Counted from the first letter of the stretch, positions 41,400-51,378 are shown. The stretch: 52,330 bases of DNA from an uncultured Prevotella sp. (GCA_900314935.1 OMXE01000018.1:1-52330); one strand, 5' to 3'. Notes: a model not told the origin generated them from the letters alone. Program-made: numbers and translations.

Positions 41400-42582
41400 A
41401 TTTATTCGCCAGCGAATAAATCTCCCTCATCTCCCCTTCATCCAGCACCTTGAACCCACCAATGGTTATGGTTCCTCCCTTGCTGCACTGACTGGCCAGC
41501 TGGTCGAGTTCGGCATCAGTGAGCGTTCTGCCCAACAGTTCCGAAAGACAGGTAGGCATTCCTATGGCTCGATAGAACCGTTCCATGGCCTCTATACCCC
41601 GCAGGGCAGTTCCCTCTGCATCGGTATAGTCGTTCGCCACGCCCATCACGTTCACAGCAAAGCGAACGAATCGCGACACATTCTCATTCATCACATAACG
41701 AGCCCATGAGCCCCAGATGGCGGCCAAGCCAGCACCGTGGGCCACATCGAACAACGCACTGATCTCATGTTCCAACTTGTGTGAGGCAAAGTCGCGCCGG
41801 GTGCCACAGCCGGTCAGATCATTGTGCGACAGACTTCCTGCCCACATAATCTGCGCACGATGCCGATAGTCGTTCGGGTTCTTCAGCACATAGAATACAC
41901 TATCCTTCACATTGCGCATCAACGCCTCGGCAATCTCATCCGTCAGCGTCATATCCACATCCTTCGAGAAATAGCGCTCCATGGTGTGCATCATGATATC
42001 GGTCGCTCCGCAGGCAGTCTGATACGGCGGTAAGGTATAGGTACGCTCAGGGTTCATCACGGCGAACTTACACCTTACTATATTATTGTTCACGCCCCGT
42101 TTCAATCCCTTCTCGTCGTCGCTGATCACACAGCTGTCGCTCATCTCACTGCCCGCTGCGGGAATGGTCACCACGGCGCCCACCGGATAGCATGCCTTCG
42201 GCACCGCTGTTCCCTCGAAGAAATCCCACACATCCCCCTCGTACGGCAGTCCGTAGCCAATGGCCTTAGCCGAATCAATCACGCTACCGCCGCCCACGGC
42301 CAGGATAAAGTCAACCCCCTCCTGTCGGCAGAGTTCTATACCCTTACGCACCAGCGACACCCGGGGATTAGGCACCACGCCTCCTAACTGCACAAAGGGA
42401 ATCCCCTCCGCCTGCAGCAGGCCGCACACCTTGTCAATCAGTCCTGACCGCACTGCGCTCTTACCGCCATAATGCACCAGCACTTTCGTGCCTCCATATT
42501 TCTTCACCAGTTGGGCTATCTGCTCCTCCGCATTCTTTCCGAATGCCACCTCAGTAGGTGTGTAGTATGTGAAATCGACCAT
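41398..42582 (-). CDS. Iron-containing alcohol dehydrogenase
   Basis: 394 residues from ATG 42582. Start MVDFTYYTPTEVAFGKNAEE, nucleotide-binding VGGGSVIDSAKAIGYG, and the metal ligands in ACGATDIMMHTMER and HEISALFDVAHGAGLA: the BdhA/YqhD-type butanol dehydrogenase branch, reducing aldehydes with NADPH. The upstream start at 42651 lies in the promoter repeat and is rejected. Confidence 0.92.
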   Translation of the reverse strand: MVDFTYYTPTEVAFGKNAEEQIAQLVKKYGGTKVLVHYGGKSAVRSGLIDKVCGLLQAEGIPFVQLGGVVPNPRVSLVRKGIELCRQEGVDFILAVGGGSVIDSAKAIGYGLPYEGDVWDFFEGTAVPKACYPVGAVVTIPAAGSEMSDSCVISDDEKGLKRGVNNNIVRCKFAVMNPERTYTLPPYQTACGATDIMMHTMERYFSKDVDMTLTDEIAEALMRNVKDSVFYVLKNPNDYRHRAQIMWAGSLSHNDLTGCGTRRDFASHKLEHEISALFDVAHGAGLAAIWGSWARYVMNENVSRFVRFAVNVMGVANDYTDAEGTALRGIEAMERFYRAIGMPTCLSELLGRTLTDAELDQLASQCSKGGTITIGGFKVLDEGEMREIYSLANK

Positions 42583-42628
42583 AATAAAATAGATTAGCTG
42601 TTTAACGTGCAAATTATATACTATGCCA

Positions 42629-42741
42629 CAAAGATACGGATAAACGAGCACAAATCAAAGAAAAAAGGTCTTTTTCTTTGTTTGTCGAGTGAAAGTATCT
42701 TCGACGAAGTCAAAGATACGGATAAACGAGAACAAATCAAA
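42629..42741 (-). repeat. Promoter-bearing repeat, copy 5
   Basis: Minus strand: TTTG (42741-42738) + 19 + TATCTTTG (42718-42711), then CTTCGTCGAAGATACTTTC, arms, TTTG + 19 + TATCTTTG (42636-42629). Two complete promoters 82 bases apart ahead of the alcohol dehydrogenase gene. Confidence 0.85.
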
Positions 42742-42832
42742 GAAAATCAGCAACTTTTCGGTCGTTTGTGGCGAAAGCTATGGCAGTTTGCGCCTGAAGC
42801 GTGCAGAATTTGACCAAGTCCAAACAATAATA

Positions 42833-43654
42833 TTATTCCAACGTGATATTCTCCACCTCTTCCACATCCTCGTGGAGGAAGAGTTGGGCATGCTTGCGGA
42901 AGGCATCGGGGTTCTCGGTGGTGAGATAACGACAGGTGGCGTTCTGCGAACAGCGTGCTTCGAGCTCGGGATGGCGCTGCAGATAGTCCTTCAAGCTGTT
43001 GGCCACATACTCACCCTGCGGGATGATTCGGATGCCTGGGTCGGTGTATTTGATGATCTTGGGCATGAGCAACGGATAATGGGTGCAGCCCAAGATGATG
43101 GCATCGATCTGGGGATCAAGACGCATCAGCTGATCGATGCGCTTCTTCACGAAATAATCGGCCCCGGGACTGTCTGCCTCGTTGGCCTCGACGATGGCTG
43201 CCCAAAGCGGACAGGCAACACCTGATACTTGGATATCGGGAAAAAGCTTTTGGATTTCGAGATTATAGCTCTCGCTGCGGATGGTTCCCTCAGTGGCAAG
43301 GATGCCTACATGACGGGAACGCGTGAGGTTGCCAATGACCTCGGCCGTAGGACGGATGATACCCAGTACACGACGGTCGGAGCCTACCAACGGCAGGTCT
43401 TTCTGCTGAATGGTGCGCAGGGCCTTGGCAGAAGCGGTGTTACAGCCTAAGATGACCAGTTGGCAGCCTTGCTCGAAGAGTTTCATTACTGCCTGACGGG
43501 TGAACTCATACACCACATCGAACGACCTGGAGCCATAGGGTGCACGGGCATTGTCGCCTAAGTACAGATAGTCGTACTGGGGCAATAGCTGGCGTACCTG
43601 ATGAAGAATGGTAAGGCCGCCATAACCGCTATCGAAAATGCCAATGGGAGTCAC
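42833..43654 (-). CDS. murI: Glutamate racemase
   Basis: 273 residues from a GTG start at 43654 that overlaps the stop of the preceding ompH gene (GTGA). Motifs IGIFDSGYGGLTIL, ILGCNTASAKAL (first catalytic Cys) and ILGCTHYPLLM (second Cys) are complete. It supplies D-glutamate for peptidoglycan. An ATG further upstream at 43717 would place 20 residues inside the ompH gene. Confidence 0.95.
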   Translation of the reverse strand: MTPIGIFDSGYGGLTILHQVRQLLPQYDYLYLGDNARAPYGSRSFDVVYEFTRQAVMKLFEQGCQLVILGCNTASAKALRTIQQKDLPLVGSDRRVLGIIRPTAEVIGNLTRSRHVGILATEGTIRSESYNLEIQKLFPDIQVSGVACPLWAAIVEANEADSPGADYFVKKRIDQLMRLDPQIDAIILGCTHYPLLMPKIIKYTDPGIRIIPQGEYVANSLKDYLQRHPELEARCSQNATCRYLTTENPDAFRKHAQLFLHEDVEEVENITLE

Positions 43655-44151
43655 TTTAGAATTTCCTTCAAGAGAGGGGTAACATCCTCGCTGGTGGCAG
43701 GATCGAGATACGGGCACGCATCGTTGTCGGTGTTCAGTATCAAGGCATAGCCACGCTCTGCTCCCAACGTCTTCACTGCCGTTGTGAGTTTCTCTTTCAA
43801 GGGCAGGTAGGCATCGCGGCGTGCCGCTTCGAGCAGCCGCTGTGCCTCCTGCTTGAATGAGAGGTTCTTTTCCATGATCTCCTGCAGTTCTGCCTGTCGT
43901 TTCTGACGAATAGGAGCGGCAAAGGTCTGCATTCCTTCAAGGAACTCCTCGTATTTCTTGTTGAACTCTTCCTCGGCCCGCTTCATCTCCTCCTCAAACT
44001 GATTTTGCAGCTGAGCAAGGTTCCTTTCGGCAATGGAATACTCCGGCATGGCACGGAACACCTCGCCATAGCTGAAATAGCCATATTTTGCCTGTGCACT
44101 CACCAACATGGGTGCAACGATGAGAAGAAGGGAAAGAAAGAGTTTCTTCAT
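43651..44151 (-). CDS. OmpH/Skp family periplasmic chaperone, copy 3
   Basis: 166 residues with a signal peptide (MKKLFLSLLLIVAPMLVSAQ), a short beta strand (KYGYFSYGEVFRAMP) and a long coiled coil of Skp type. It holds unfolded outer-membrane proteins for BamA. Third in the tandem and translationally coupled to murI. Confidence 0.9.
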   Translation of the reverse strand: MKKLFLSLLLIVAPMLVSAQAKYGYFSYGEVFRAMPEYSIAERNLAQLQNQFEEEMKRAEEEFNKKYEEFLEGMQTFAAPIRQKRQAELQEIMEKNLSFKQEAQRLLEAARRDAYLPLKEKLTTAVKTLGAERGYALILNTDNDACPYLDPATSEDVTPLLKEILK

Positions 44152-44166
44152 ATACGAGTGAATGGA

Positions 44167-44670
44167 TTACTTCAACTTGTTCAGTTCTGCCTTCACGTCA
44201 GCAGTAACATCCTTGCTGAGTGTATCGCTGATATAGATGGGCTGACCCACACCTTTCTCCATGATATAGACATAACCGCCAGCCTTAGCCACGTTCTCGA
44301 TGGCCTTCATGATTTTCTCCTGAATGGGCTGCATCTTCTCGGCCTGAGCCTTCTGGAAAGCCTGCTGGTTGTCCTGCATAGCCTGCTGGTACTTCTGGAT
44401 CATCTGGTTGATGTTGGTCTCAGTCTCCTGCTGTTTGGTAGCATTCATGGTACTCTTGGTCTTCTCATACTCGTCAGCCTTGCGGTTGATCTCGTCCTGC
44501 ATGGTCTGCAGCTCGTTCTGATACTGCTTACCAAGGGCTTCGAGCTCGCCGTTTACCTTGCTTACCTCGGGCAGTGACTGGATGATAGACTGAGTATCAA
44601 CATGTCCAAACTTCTGTGCGAATACTGCCATAGGAGCGAGCAGCATCAGCATTACAATAATCTTTTTCAT
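44167..44670 (-). CDS. OmpH/Skp family periplasmic chaperone, copy 2
   Basis: 167 residues. Signal peptide, then KFGHVDTQSIIQSLPEV and a Gln/Lys-rich coiled coil to ~130 (QMIQKYQQAMQDNQQAFQKA), ending in the small beta tip. Paralogue of its neighbours on both sides. Confidence 0.92.
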   Translation of the reverse strand: MKKIIVMLMLLAPMAVFAQKFGHVDTQSIIQSLPEVSKVNGELEALGKQYQNELQTMQDEINRKADEYEKTKSTMNATKQQETETNINQMIQKYQQAMQDNQQAFQKAQAEKMQPIQEKIMKAIENVAKAGGYVYIMEKGVGQPIYISDTLSKDVTADVKAELNKLK

Positions 44671-44689
44671 CTTTTCTTATTGGTTAAAT

Positions 44690-44728
44690 ATAATTTATAG
44701 TTCAAAGTGCAAAGTGCATAGTTCAAAG
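44690..44728. repeat. GTTCAAA/GTGCAAA word repeat
   Basis: Four units of about 8-9 bases (GTTCAAA, GTGCAAA, GTGCATA) between ompH copies 1 and 2. Confidence 0.6.
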
Positions 44729-45241
44729 TTATCGGGCGTAGCCCAGTTTCTTGAGCACCTCGTTACTGATATCAATCTTCGGACTGCCGTAGATGATGCC
44801 GGAATCGGTAGAGCGGTCGAGTACCATGCTATAGCCATGGAGTTCGCTGATATCCTTTACGGCATTGTATATCTCGTCCTGGATAGGAGTCATCAGGGCC
44901 TCACGTTTCTTGAAGAGCTCACCCTCAGGACCGAAATACTTCTTCTTCAGTTCGCTGGCATCCTTCTCTTTCAGCATGATCTCCTCCTGCTTAGCCTTTT
45001 TCTGCTCTTGTGAGAGGAACACCACCTCGTTCTGGTAGTTCTTATACATGGTTTGTGCCTCTGTATTGAGTGCTTCCACCTCAGCCTGCCATTTCTTCGA
45101 CACCTGATTGAGCTGTTCGTTAGCACGTTCGTAGGCTGGCACATTCTTCAGAATGTACTCCATGTCGATCAGCGCGAATTTCTGCGCATTTGCCGTCATC
45201 GCTACTATAGCGAGGAGGGCGGCCATCATTATCTTCTTCAT
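44729..45241 (-). CDS. OmpH/Skp family periplasmic chaperone, copy 1
   Basis: 170 residues from ATG 45241 (Met-Pro-Met two codons earlier is possible). Signal peptide MKKIMMAALLAIVAMTANAQ, KFALIDMEYILKNVPAYERA, then a coiled coil with SQEQKKAKQEEIMLKEKDAS. First of three tandem copies downstream of bamA. Confidence 0.92.
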   Translation of the reverse strand: MKKIMMAALLAIVAMTANAQKFALIDMEYILKNVPAYERANEQLNQVSKKWQAEVEALNTEAQTMYKNYQNEVVFLSQEQKKAKQEEIMLKEKDASELKKKYFGPEGELFKKREALMTPIQDEIYNAVKDISELHGYSMVLDRSTDSGIIYGSPKIDISNEVLKKLGYAR

Positions 45242-45334
45242 AGGCATTAAAACTATTAGTTCAACGTTTATATAGACGATCATAAAAACAAAAAGTTAAT
45301 ATGCCGCCTTGATTTTTAACTCTTTTCTGCTATT

Positions 45335-45437
45335 TCCTAACAACTTACTTATCAACTATCAACTAAAGACTTTAACTGTCAACTGTCCGTTCGGCTTTGC
45401 GAAGAACTATCAACTGTCAATTGTCAACTGTCAACTA
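45335..45437. repeat. CAACTGT/CAACTAT word repeat with a GC hairpin core
   Basis: At least eight CAACT(A/G)T-like words, interrupted by TTCGGCTTTGCGAAGAAC, which resembles the cores in the helicase-gene repeat. It fills most of the gap between bamA and ompH copy 1. Confidence 0.7.
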
Positions 45438-45439
45438 AA

Positions 45440-48142
45440 TTAGAACTCCTGTCCTAACACAAAATGGAACTGGCTGCCACCTCTGCGATAGGAACCATTA
45501 TCATATACCTTGTCGAAACCGTAAGCCCAGTCGATACCCATCAAACCAACCATCGGCAGGTAGAGGCGGACACCCACACCGGCAGAACGTTTCATGTTGA
45601 ACGGGTTGAAGTGCTTCGGGTTATACCATGCATTACCAGCCTCAGCGAAGGCCACACCATAGATGGTGGTGTTACCCAGCAGGAACGGATAGCGAATCTC
45701 GAGAGCCAGACGGTCGTAGGCATACGCATTAGAGCCGCTGCTACCAGCCTCGCGTGCTGCTGTATAGGAGAGTGATCCGTTTTCGTAACCACGCAGACCC
45801 ACGGTTTCCTCGGCACAGTTGCTTGAATAGCCACTCATACCATCACCACCTACATAGAAGGTTTCGAACGGAGATTTCTTGTATTTGTTGTAAGAGCCCA
45901 AGATACCGAACTCGACACGGGTTACCAGTACGAAACACTTGGTGGCGTTGGTGAGCGCCGTATAGGTCTTACTCTTGAACTTCCATTTGTGATATTCAAT
46001 CCAGCGGTACTTTTCTTGCATCTGCTGCGTATAGTCGGCTGCCTGGTAGTCGGTGGCCAGATGCTCATAATCCTTCTTGTCGAAAGACGACCATGGTGGA
46101 GTCAAGGTTACCGATGCCATGAACTCCGAACCGGAGCGTGGGAACAGAGGGTTATCGGTAGAAGAACGTGAGATGGTAATACCCAAGTTCAGGTTGTTAC
46201 AGTTACCATTCTGAATCAGGAAGTATTGCCAGTTCTTCAGCATATACCGGGTATAAGCCAGTTCCACGCTCAGGTGGAAGTAGTCATCCGGCCAACGCAG
46301 TCGCTTACCCCATGCCACACTGGCTCCAAACAGTTTCACGTAGGTATCGGGGTCCATGAAGTTCTCCATGCTGTAGCCATAGTTTCCATAGCCGCCATAG
46401 CCATAGTTACCATAGCCATACATGTAGTTGTACATATTATACTGATAAGCAGTATTGTAGTAGTTACGCGACACGTCGCTCTGCTTAGAATAGAAGGCAC
46501 CCACGGTGAACTGATTGGGTCGCTTACCGCCGAACCATCCCGTAGAGTACGAGGTATTGTACGACTGGTAGTAGCGGGCGTTGGTCTGGGCACCGATGGA
46601 GAGCACCTCACCATCGCCGATAGGCATGATACCACGGTGTTCCTTGTTCTTGTTGAACAGGTTGGCCATGGAGAAGTTATTCAGTTTCAGTCCGACACGA
46701 GCAATGACACCCGTCTGCCCCCAGCCCAAAGAGAGCTCCACCTGGTCGTTTGATTTCTGCACCAGGTTCCAGTTGACGTCAACGGTACCGTCCTCACCGT
46801 TCGGCTGCACATCAGGACTCACCTGCTCAGGGTCGAAATGACCGATAGAGGCAAGCTCACGGGCAGTACGCATCAGGGCCTCCTTCGAGAAGAGGTCACC
46901 AGGCTTGGTGCGCAACTCACGACGGATCACATTCTCGTAAAGACGGTCGTTACCATTGATACGCACATGACTGAGTCGTGCCAGCGGACCCTCCTGTACG
47001 CGCATCTCGATATCGATGGAGTCGCCCACGATATTCACTTCGGTAGGATCGATGTTGGAGAACACATAACCATTGTTCCAATACAGGTTACCCACAGCGT
47101 CATCGTCGCCACGCAAACGCTTTTCCAGCAATGTCTGGTTATATACGTCACCACTCTTCATGGTGAGCAACTCGTTCAGTCGGTCGGTAGTATATACGGT
47201 ATTACCCACCCACTTGATGTCGCGGATGTAGTATTTCTGACCCTCATCCACCTTGACATACACATTGACATGCTTGTCGTCGTAGTTCCACACACTATCC
47301 TCGAGGATGGTAGCATCACGGTAACCGTTCTCGTTATACTTGGCAATCAGCTTCTGCTTATCCTCTTTCCAACGCTCGGGCGTGTATTTCTTCTTCTTCA
47401 GGAAGGTTGACAACTTACCCGCCTCATGGGTAGACGCGAAGGCACCTTTCTTGAACAGTCCGCCCTTGATCTTCTTATCGCTGATCTTCTCGTTACCCTC
47501 GATAGTGATCTCGTGTACCTTCATCTTCATCTTCTTATCGACGGTGATATCGAGATACACCTGATTCTTGTTGGCCACATCGTCGCGCTGCATGATGGTA
47601 ATCTCAGCATTCTTGTAACCCTTGTCGTCGAAATACTTCTTGGCAAGGATCTTGGCGCGGTCGATCATGTTCGGCGTGATCTGATTGCCCTTCAGCAAGC
47701 CCAGTTTCTGCTCCATGTCCTCACGCTCGCTCTTCTTCAGACCGATATAGTTGATATCGGTAACACGTGGACGGACGGCCAGGTGGATATGCAGGTAGAT
47801 CTTATCACCGATGAGCGAGTCGGCAGAGATGATTACCTGTGAGAACAGACCATTACGCCAATAGCGTTTCACCGCTTCGGTAATCTCATTACCGGGCACG
47901 GAAATCGCCTGTCCGACAGACAAGCCGGAAACACCTGTAAGGACATAATCCTCATACCCTTCCACACCAGATACCGCGATGCCCGCAATGGTACATTCCC
48001 TGGGCATTCCAGCGTAGGTGATATCGGGGTTGACAATCTTTTCCTGAGCAAAGAGAGTGCTGAATGATAAAGGGGAGATGATGAATGACAAACCGATCAC
48101 CCATCTTTTCCACACCTTATTATATATATTCTTTATAATCAT
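45440..48142 (-). CDS. bamA: Outer membrane assembly factor BamA
   Basis: 900 residues. Signal peptide to ~32, five POTRA-like units to ~470 (for example VRPRVTDINYIGLKKSERED, MKMKVHEITIEGNEKISDKK, YIRDIKWVGNTVYTTDRLNE), then a 16-strand barrel ending FHFVLGQEF with a terminal Phe. Residues ~565-590 are a Tyr/Gly/Asn-rich stretch from tandem codons (YMYGYGNYGYGGYGNYGYS), predicted to be an exposed loop. It inserts barrels into the outer membrane, with the OmpH chaperones encoded next. Confidence 0.97.
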   Translation of the reverse strand: MIIKNIYNKVWKRWVIGLSFIISPLSFSTLFAQEKIVNPDITYAGMPRECTIAGIAVSGVEGYEDYVLTGVSGLSVGQAISVPGNEITEAVKRYWRNGLFSQVIISADSLIGDKIYLHIHLAVRPRVTDINYIGLKKSEREDMEQKLGLLKGNQITPNMIDRAKILAKKYFDDKGYKNAEITIMQRDDVANKNQVYLDITVDKKMKMKVHEITIEGNEKISDKKIKGGLFKKGAFASTHEAGKLSTFLKKKKYTPERWKEDKQKLIAKYNENGYRDATILEDSVWNYDDKHVNVYVKVDEGQKYYIRDIKWVGNTVYTTDRLNELLTMKSGDVYNQTLLEKRLRGDDDAVGNLYWNNGYVFSNIDPTEVNIVGDSIDIEMRVQEGPLARLSHVRINGNDRLYENVIRRELRTKPGDLFSKEALMRTARELASIGHFDPEQVSPDVQPNGEDGTVDVNWNLVQKSNDQVELSLGWGQTGVIARVGLKLNNFSMANLFNKNKEHRGIMPIGDGEVLSIGAQTNARYYQSYNTSYSTGWFGGKRPNQFTVGAFYSKQSDVSRNYYNTAYQYNMYNYMYGYGNYGYGGYGNYGYSMENFMDPDTYVKLFGASVAWGKRLRWPDDYFHLSVELAYTRYMLKNWQYFLIQNGNCNNLNLGITISRSSTDNPLFPRSGSEFMASVTLTPPWSSFDKKDYEHLATDYQAADYTQQMQEKYRWIEYHKWKFKSKTYTALTNATKCFVLVTRVEFGILGSYNKYKKSPFETFYVGGDGMSGYSSNCAEETVGLRGYENGSLSYTAAREAGSSGSNAYAYDRLALEIRYPFLLGNTTIYGVAFAEAGNAWYNPKHFNPFNMKRSAGVGVRLYLPMVGLMGIDWAYGFDKVYDNGSYRRGGSQFHFVLGQEF

Positions 48143-48158
48143 CTATCGTAAGTATGTA

Positions 48159-48962
48159 TTAATCATTCTGAGACATCGCCTCACGTTCTATCTGAGCCTC
48201 TGTTTTACCGAACCGGCGCTGGCGCTGCTGGTAGCTGATGATGGCCTGATGCAGGCACTCCTCGTCGAAGTCGGGCCAGTAGGTATCGCAGAAGTATAGT
48301 TCTGCATATGCTATCTGCCACAACAGGAAGTTGGAGATGCGCAGCTCGCCGCCCGTACGGATCAGCAGATCAGGATCGGGCATGAAGTTAGTCGTCAGGT
48401 GCTGACTGATGAACTCCTCGGTAACATCTTCCGCACGCACGCCTCCTGTTACCCAGTTCTTGAGGATATTCTGGGGCAGCTCCTCCATATCATGCACCTC
48501 GGTCACGATCTTCTTCACCGCCTCGGTGATCTCCCAACGACTGGAGTAGCTCAATGCAAGCACCATGCTCATGGTCTTGTTATCCTTTGTATGCTCCATC
48601 ACACCCGAAAGTTTTTGCTGGACATCATCGGGCAGGCGACTGAAATCGCCAATGACGCGCAAGCGCACATCGTTCTTCATGAAGAGTTCCTCTTCCAGAG
48701 CCGTGATAATCAGTCCCATCAAGGCCGACACTTCCTCATCCGGTCGGTTCCAGTTCTCTGTAGAGAAGGTATAGAGCGTGAGGTATTTCACGCCAAGATG
48801 AGTACACGCCTCAGTTATGCGGTGGACAGCCTCCACTCCCGCCTGATGGCCGAAGCTCCGGTCTTTTCCTCGCTCGGTAGCCCAACGCCCATTACCGTCC
48901 ATGATGATGGCAATGTGCTCAGGAATACGGTTCCTATCCAACTGATCAATCATCTTTGTCAT
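48159..48962 (-). CDS. uppS: Isoprenyl transferase (undecaprenyl diphosphate synthase)
   Basis: 267 residues. [20 protein letters not shown] with the catalytic Asp, [26 protein letters not shown] and [20 protein letters not shown] are complete. It makes the C55 lipid carrier used for peptidoglycan and surface glycans. It overlaps the DUF6089 gene by 17 bases. Confidence 0.97.
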   Translation of the reverse strand: MTKMIDQLDRNRIPEHIAIIMDGNGRWATERGKDRSFGHQAGVEAVHRITEACTHLGVKYLTLYTFSTENWNRPDEEVSALMGLIITALEEELFMKNDVRLRVIGDFSRLPDDVQQKLSGVMEHTKDNKTMSMVLALSYSSRWEITEAVKKIVTEVHDMEELPQNILKNWVTGGVRAEDVTEEFISQHLTTNFMPDPDLLIRTGGELRISNFLLWQIAYAELYFCDTYWPDFDEECLHQAIISYQQRQRRFGKTEAQIEREAMSQND

Positions 48963-49641
48963 TGTTACATGTTTTACATTTCGCCATGAAGCTGTACGTC
49001 AGTGTCAGCTGCAATGCAGAGAAGCAGTCGCGGTTCTTGAACAAACCCGTGCTTTTGATACCATAGGGGTCCACCACGCCGTCAAGTTTGTCGGAAGTGG
49101 AGAAATGCATCGCCCACTCCACGCCTAAGTTCAGACGGGCTCCCATCTTATATTTGATTCCTGCTCCGATGGGCAGGTTTCCTGCGAATACGCTTCCATC
49201 GCTTGTGTCAGCATACGAAACACCCAGTCCGATGAACACGAAAGGGGTGAGTCGTTTGGCACCGCGGTAGTCGAGTCCTGTGCCATAAGGCCAGAAGTTA
49301 TACTCATAGCGAACACTTAGGTCGGCCAACTGGTTACTGAAGGAAACAGGAAGGTTCTGCTGCTCCGGATAATAGGTAGCAACATCGCGGAGGCTTCCTT
49401 TCAGCTTACCGTACGACAGTGTTGCGGCCAAGGCCATATACGGGTTGAAAACCCTTCTCAACAGCACAGAGCCCATAGGTTCCATGTTACTGGTGATGCT
49501 CCCGTTATAGTCGCCTTCGTAGCTCATCATGCCTACACCGCCACCAATCTCCATGCGATACTCGTCTTCCCACTGGGCAAACGCTGCCACAGCGGTGATC
49601 AGGAGGATCAGGGTGCAAAGGGATCGGCGGAAGGTCATCAT
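48946..49641 (-). CDS. DUF6089-type outer membrane beta-barrel protein
   Basis: 231 residues from ATG 49641. Signal peptide ([16 protein letters not shown]), then alternating strands with Gly turns ([34 protein letters not shown], [19 protein letters not shown]) as in small eight-stranded barrels. It precedes uppS-bamA as in other Bacteroidales. Function unknown. Confidence 0.85.
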   Translation of the reverse strand: MMTFRRSLCTLILLITAVAAFAQWEDEYRMEIGGGVGMMSYEGDYNGSITSNMEPMGSVLLRRVFNPYMALAATLSYGKLKGSLRDVATYYPEQQNLPVSFSNQLADLSVRYEYNFWPYGTGLDYRGAKRLTPFVFIGLGVSYADTSDGSVFAGNLPIGAGIKYKMGARLNLGVEWAMHFSTSDKLDGVVDPYGIKSTGLFKNRDCFSALQLTLTYSFMAKCKTCNNDKDD

Positions 49642-49679
49642 TGGCAATTCTCAATTTTCCTTGACACAAGGCGTTATTA

Positions 49680-51092
49680 TTACTTCTGTATGTTGGCCCA
49701 ACCCAGACGGTTCAGTCGTCCTCGCCATACCTGTCCGTCACCGAAGATGATCCACAGACAGTTGCTGGCATCAACCGTTGAGGTGAACGCCTGATTGCTT
49801 CCGGCCATTCCTTCAGGTACAGGATAGGTCTTACTGCCCTTCCAGGAAATACCACCGTCAAGGCTTACATATATCTTCGAGAAGGCACTCTCTGTGCAGG
49901 CTCCGATGCCATTACCGCCGAAGGCAAGTAAGACATCACCATACTTACAGATGGTGACGTTGGAGAGACGCGGCAGAGAATAGATATTATCTGTGGTCTG
50001 GGTGTAGAACATCCAGCTGTTGTCTTCTGCATCGCCAGACAAATCCTCTACCTTACCCCACACCACTGCATAGCCATCGTTCGGATAGGCTTCTGCGCTG
50101 CGGTTACCGGCTATCACCAACCGTTCAATATCCTTGTTCGTACGCAAAGGCAGAACGGCATAGCTGATATCGCCGTCGGGCAACCATTCCGACGGAGTGT
50201 CCATCTTCTCTTCTGTCCATGTGGCACCCTGATCGGCAGAGGCCATCAGGGCTCCTGAAGTGCTGATTCCGTAGAGCTTCTTTGTTCCTGCTGCCACCAA
50301 ACGACTCAGACCGGTGATGCCGACAGCCTCCCAGTTGGAGCCGTCAACCGAACGTAACAGCTGCTGATCCTGCAAGATATAGAGAACACCGTCTTTGGTC
50401 AGGATATTCTGATAGGCATTAACCGACTGTGAAAGACTCTCGGGAAGAGAGAGCTCTGTCCATGTCTTACCATTGGTATTGTCGGTAACATATCCCACCA
50501 ATTTTCCGTCCTTCTGTCCGAAGGCGAAGAGCTGACTGCCACAAGCCACTGCCTTCATACCGTTCATGGAAGAGAAATACTCCTGCTTACCCATGTCGGC
50601 CCAGTTGAACACATCGGCCTCCTCCTGATGCACATTTACACGCACCGTATAGTAACGGGTAGCCTTTCCGCTGTTGGCAATGGCCACCATCTGACGAGGA
50701 GTTGAGAAATCAATGGAGTCGGTACTGGAATAGGAGAACACGGAATCGCTGACAAGACTCTTGATTCCTATCAATCCGTTGTTCTTGGCAATAACCGTGC
50801 AGATGACATGTTTCACATCTGTTCCATAAGGAAGAGAGTCGGGATTGTAGATCTCCCGCTTATCCTGATCGATATAGAACTGATAGCTGCTACCTGCTAT
50901 GGTTGTCTGATAGACGCTGTCAACACCCTTTGACGACAAGGTGTGCATCGTTCTATTCAACGTTCCTAATGTGAACGACGAGATAGCAGAGTCATCATAA
51001 TAGGTAACCTCGTTATTGTCTGAGCTCAGACATGACGAGAACGCTACGATGGTTGAAATCAATATCGTGAAAGGTATTAATATCCTTTTCAT
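49680..51092 (-). CDS. DUF6242-type exported lipoprotein
   Basis: 470 residues from ATG 51092. Lipobox AFSSC, an N-terminal beta domain (AISSFTLGTLNRTMHT) at ~30-160, then a beta-propeller of BNR/Asp-box-like repeats (ADQGATWTEEKM, LDGGISWKGSKTYPV). Such proteins sit on the outer membrane; ligand unknown. TAAATTTG at 51126-51119 is a likely promoter box. The longer frame upstream crosses this promoter and the terminator of the small gene, and is rejected. Confidence 0.8.
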   Translation of the reverse strand: MKRILIPFTILISTIVAFSSCLSSDNNEVTYYDDSAISSFTLGTLNRTMHTLSSKGVDSVYQTTIAGSSYQFYIDQDKREIYNPDSLPYGTDVKHVICTVIAKNNGLIGIKSLVSDSVFSYSSTDSIDFSTPRQMVAIANSGKATRYYTVRVNVHQEEADVFNWADMGKQEYFSSMNGMKAVACGSQLFAFGQKDGKLVGYVTDNTNGKTWTELSLPESLSQSVNAYQNILTKDGVLYILQDQQLLRSVDGSNWEAVGITGLSRLVAAGTKKLYGISTSGALMASADQGATWTEEKMDTPSEWLPDGDISYAVLPLRTNKDIERLVIAGNRSAEAYPNDGYAVVWGKVEDLSGDAEDNSWMFYTQTTDNIYSLPRLSNVTICKYGDVLLAFGGNGIGACTESAFSKIYVSLDGGISWKGSKTYPVPEGMAGSNQAFTSTVDASNCLWIIFGDGQVWRGRLNRLGWANIQK

Positions 51093-51230
51093 TATCTGTT
51101 CTTTTTGAAATTTGACTGCAAATTTACTGAGAATTCCGCAAATAGGAATCCTTTTAAGTGCTTTATTATGCAAAATATTGATTAAATGAGCATTTTTTAA
51201 GTATTCTTTAGAGTTTGGAGAGAAAAGGGC

Positions 51231-51270
51231 AAAAAAAAAGAGGACGATATGAATCACTCACGTCGGCCTC
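51231..51270 (-). terminator. Terminator of the small membrane-peptide gene
   Basis: Minus strand GAGGCCGA (51270-51263), loop, TCGTCCTC (51247-51240) with one mismatch, then nine T. Strong U-run. Confidence 0.7.
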
Positions 51271-51282
51271 CTGAAAACAATT

Positions 51283-51378
51283 CTAACGGATGTTGGTGTT
51301 AACTAAAGTAACAATACTAAGTATTGTCATAACAAATGTTACCGCCAGCATCATAGTTGTTTCAAAATCTAATAACAT
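51283..51378 (-). CDS. 31-residue single-pass membrane peptide
   Basis: ATG 51378 to TAG 51283. The peptide starts MLLDFETT, continues with a 19-residue hydrophobic segment (MMLAVTFVMTILSIVTLV) and ends NTNIR. It has its own promoter (TTG, 20 bases, TACCTTTG), an AAGG ribosome site about 9 bases before the ATG, and its own terminator, so it is a complete gene unit. I do not recognise a family. Candidates are a regulator of a membrane complex or a type I toxin-like peptide; context does not decide. Confidence 0.6.
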   Translation of the reverse strand: MLLDFETTMMLAVTFVMTILSIVTLVNTNIR

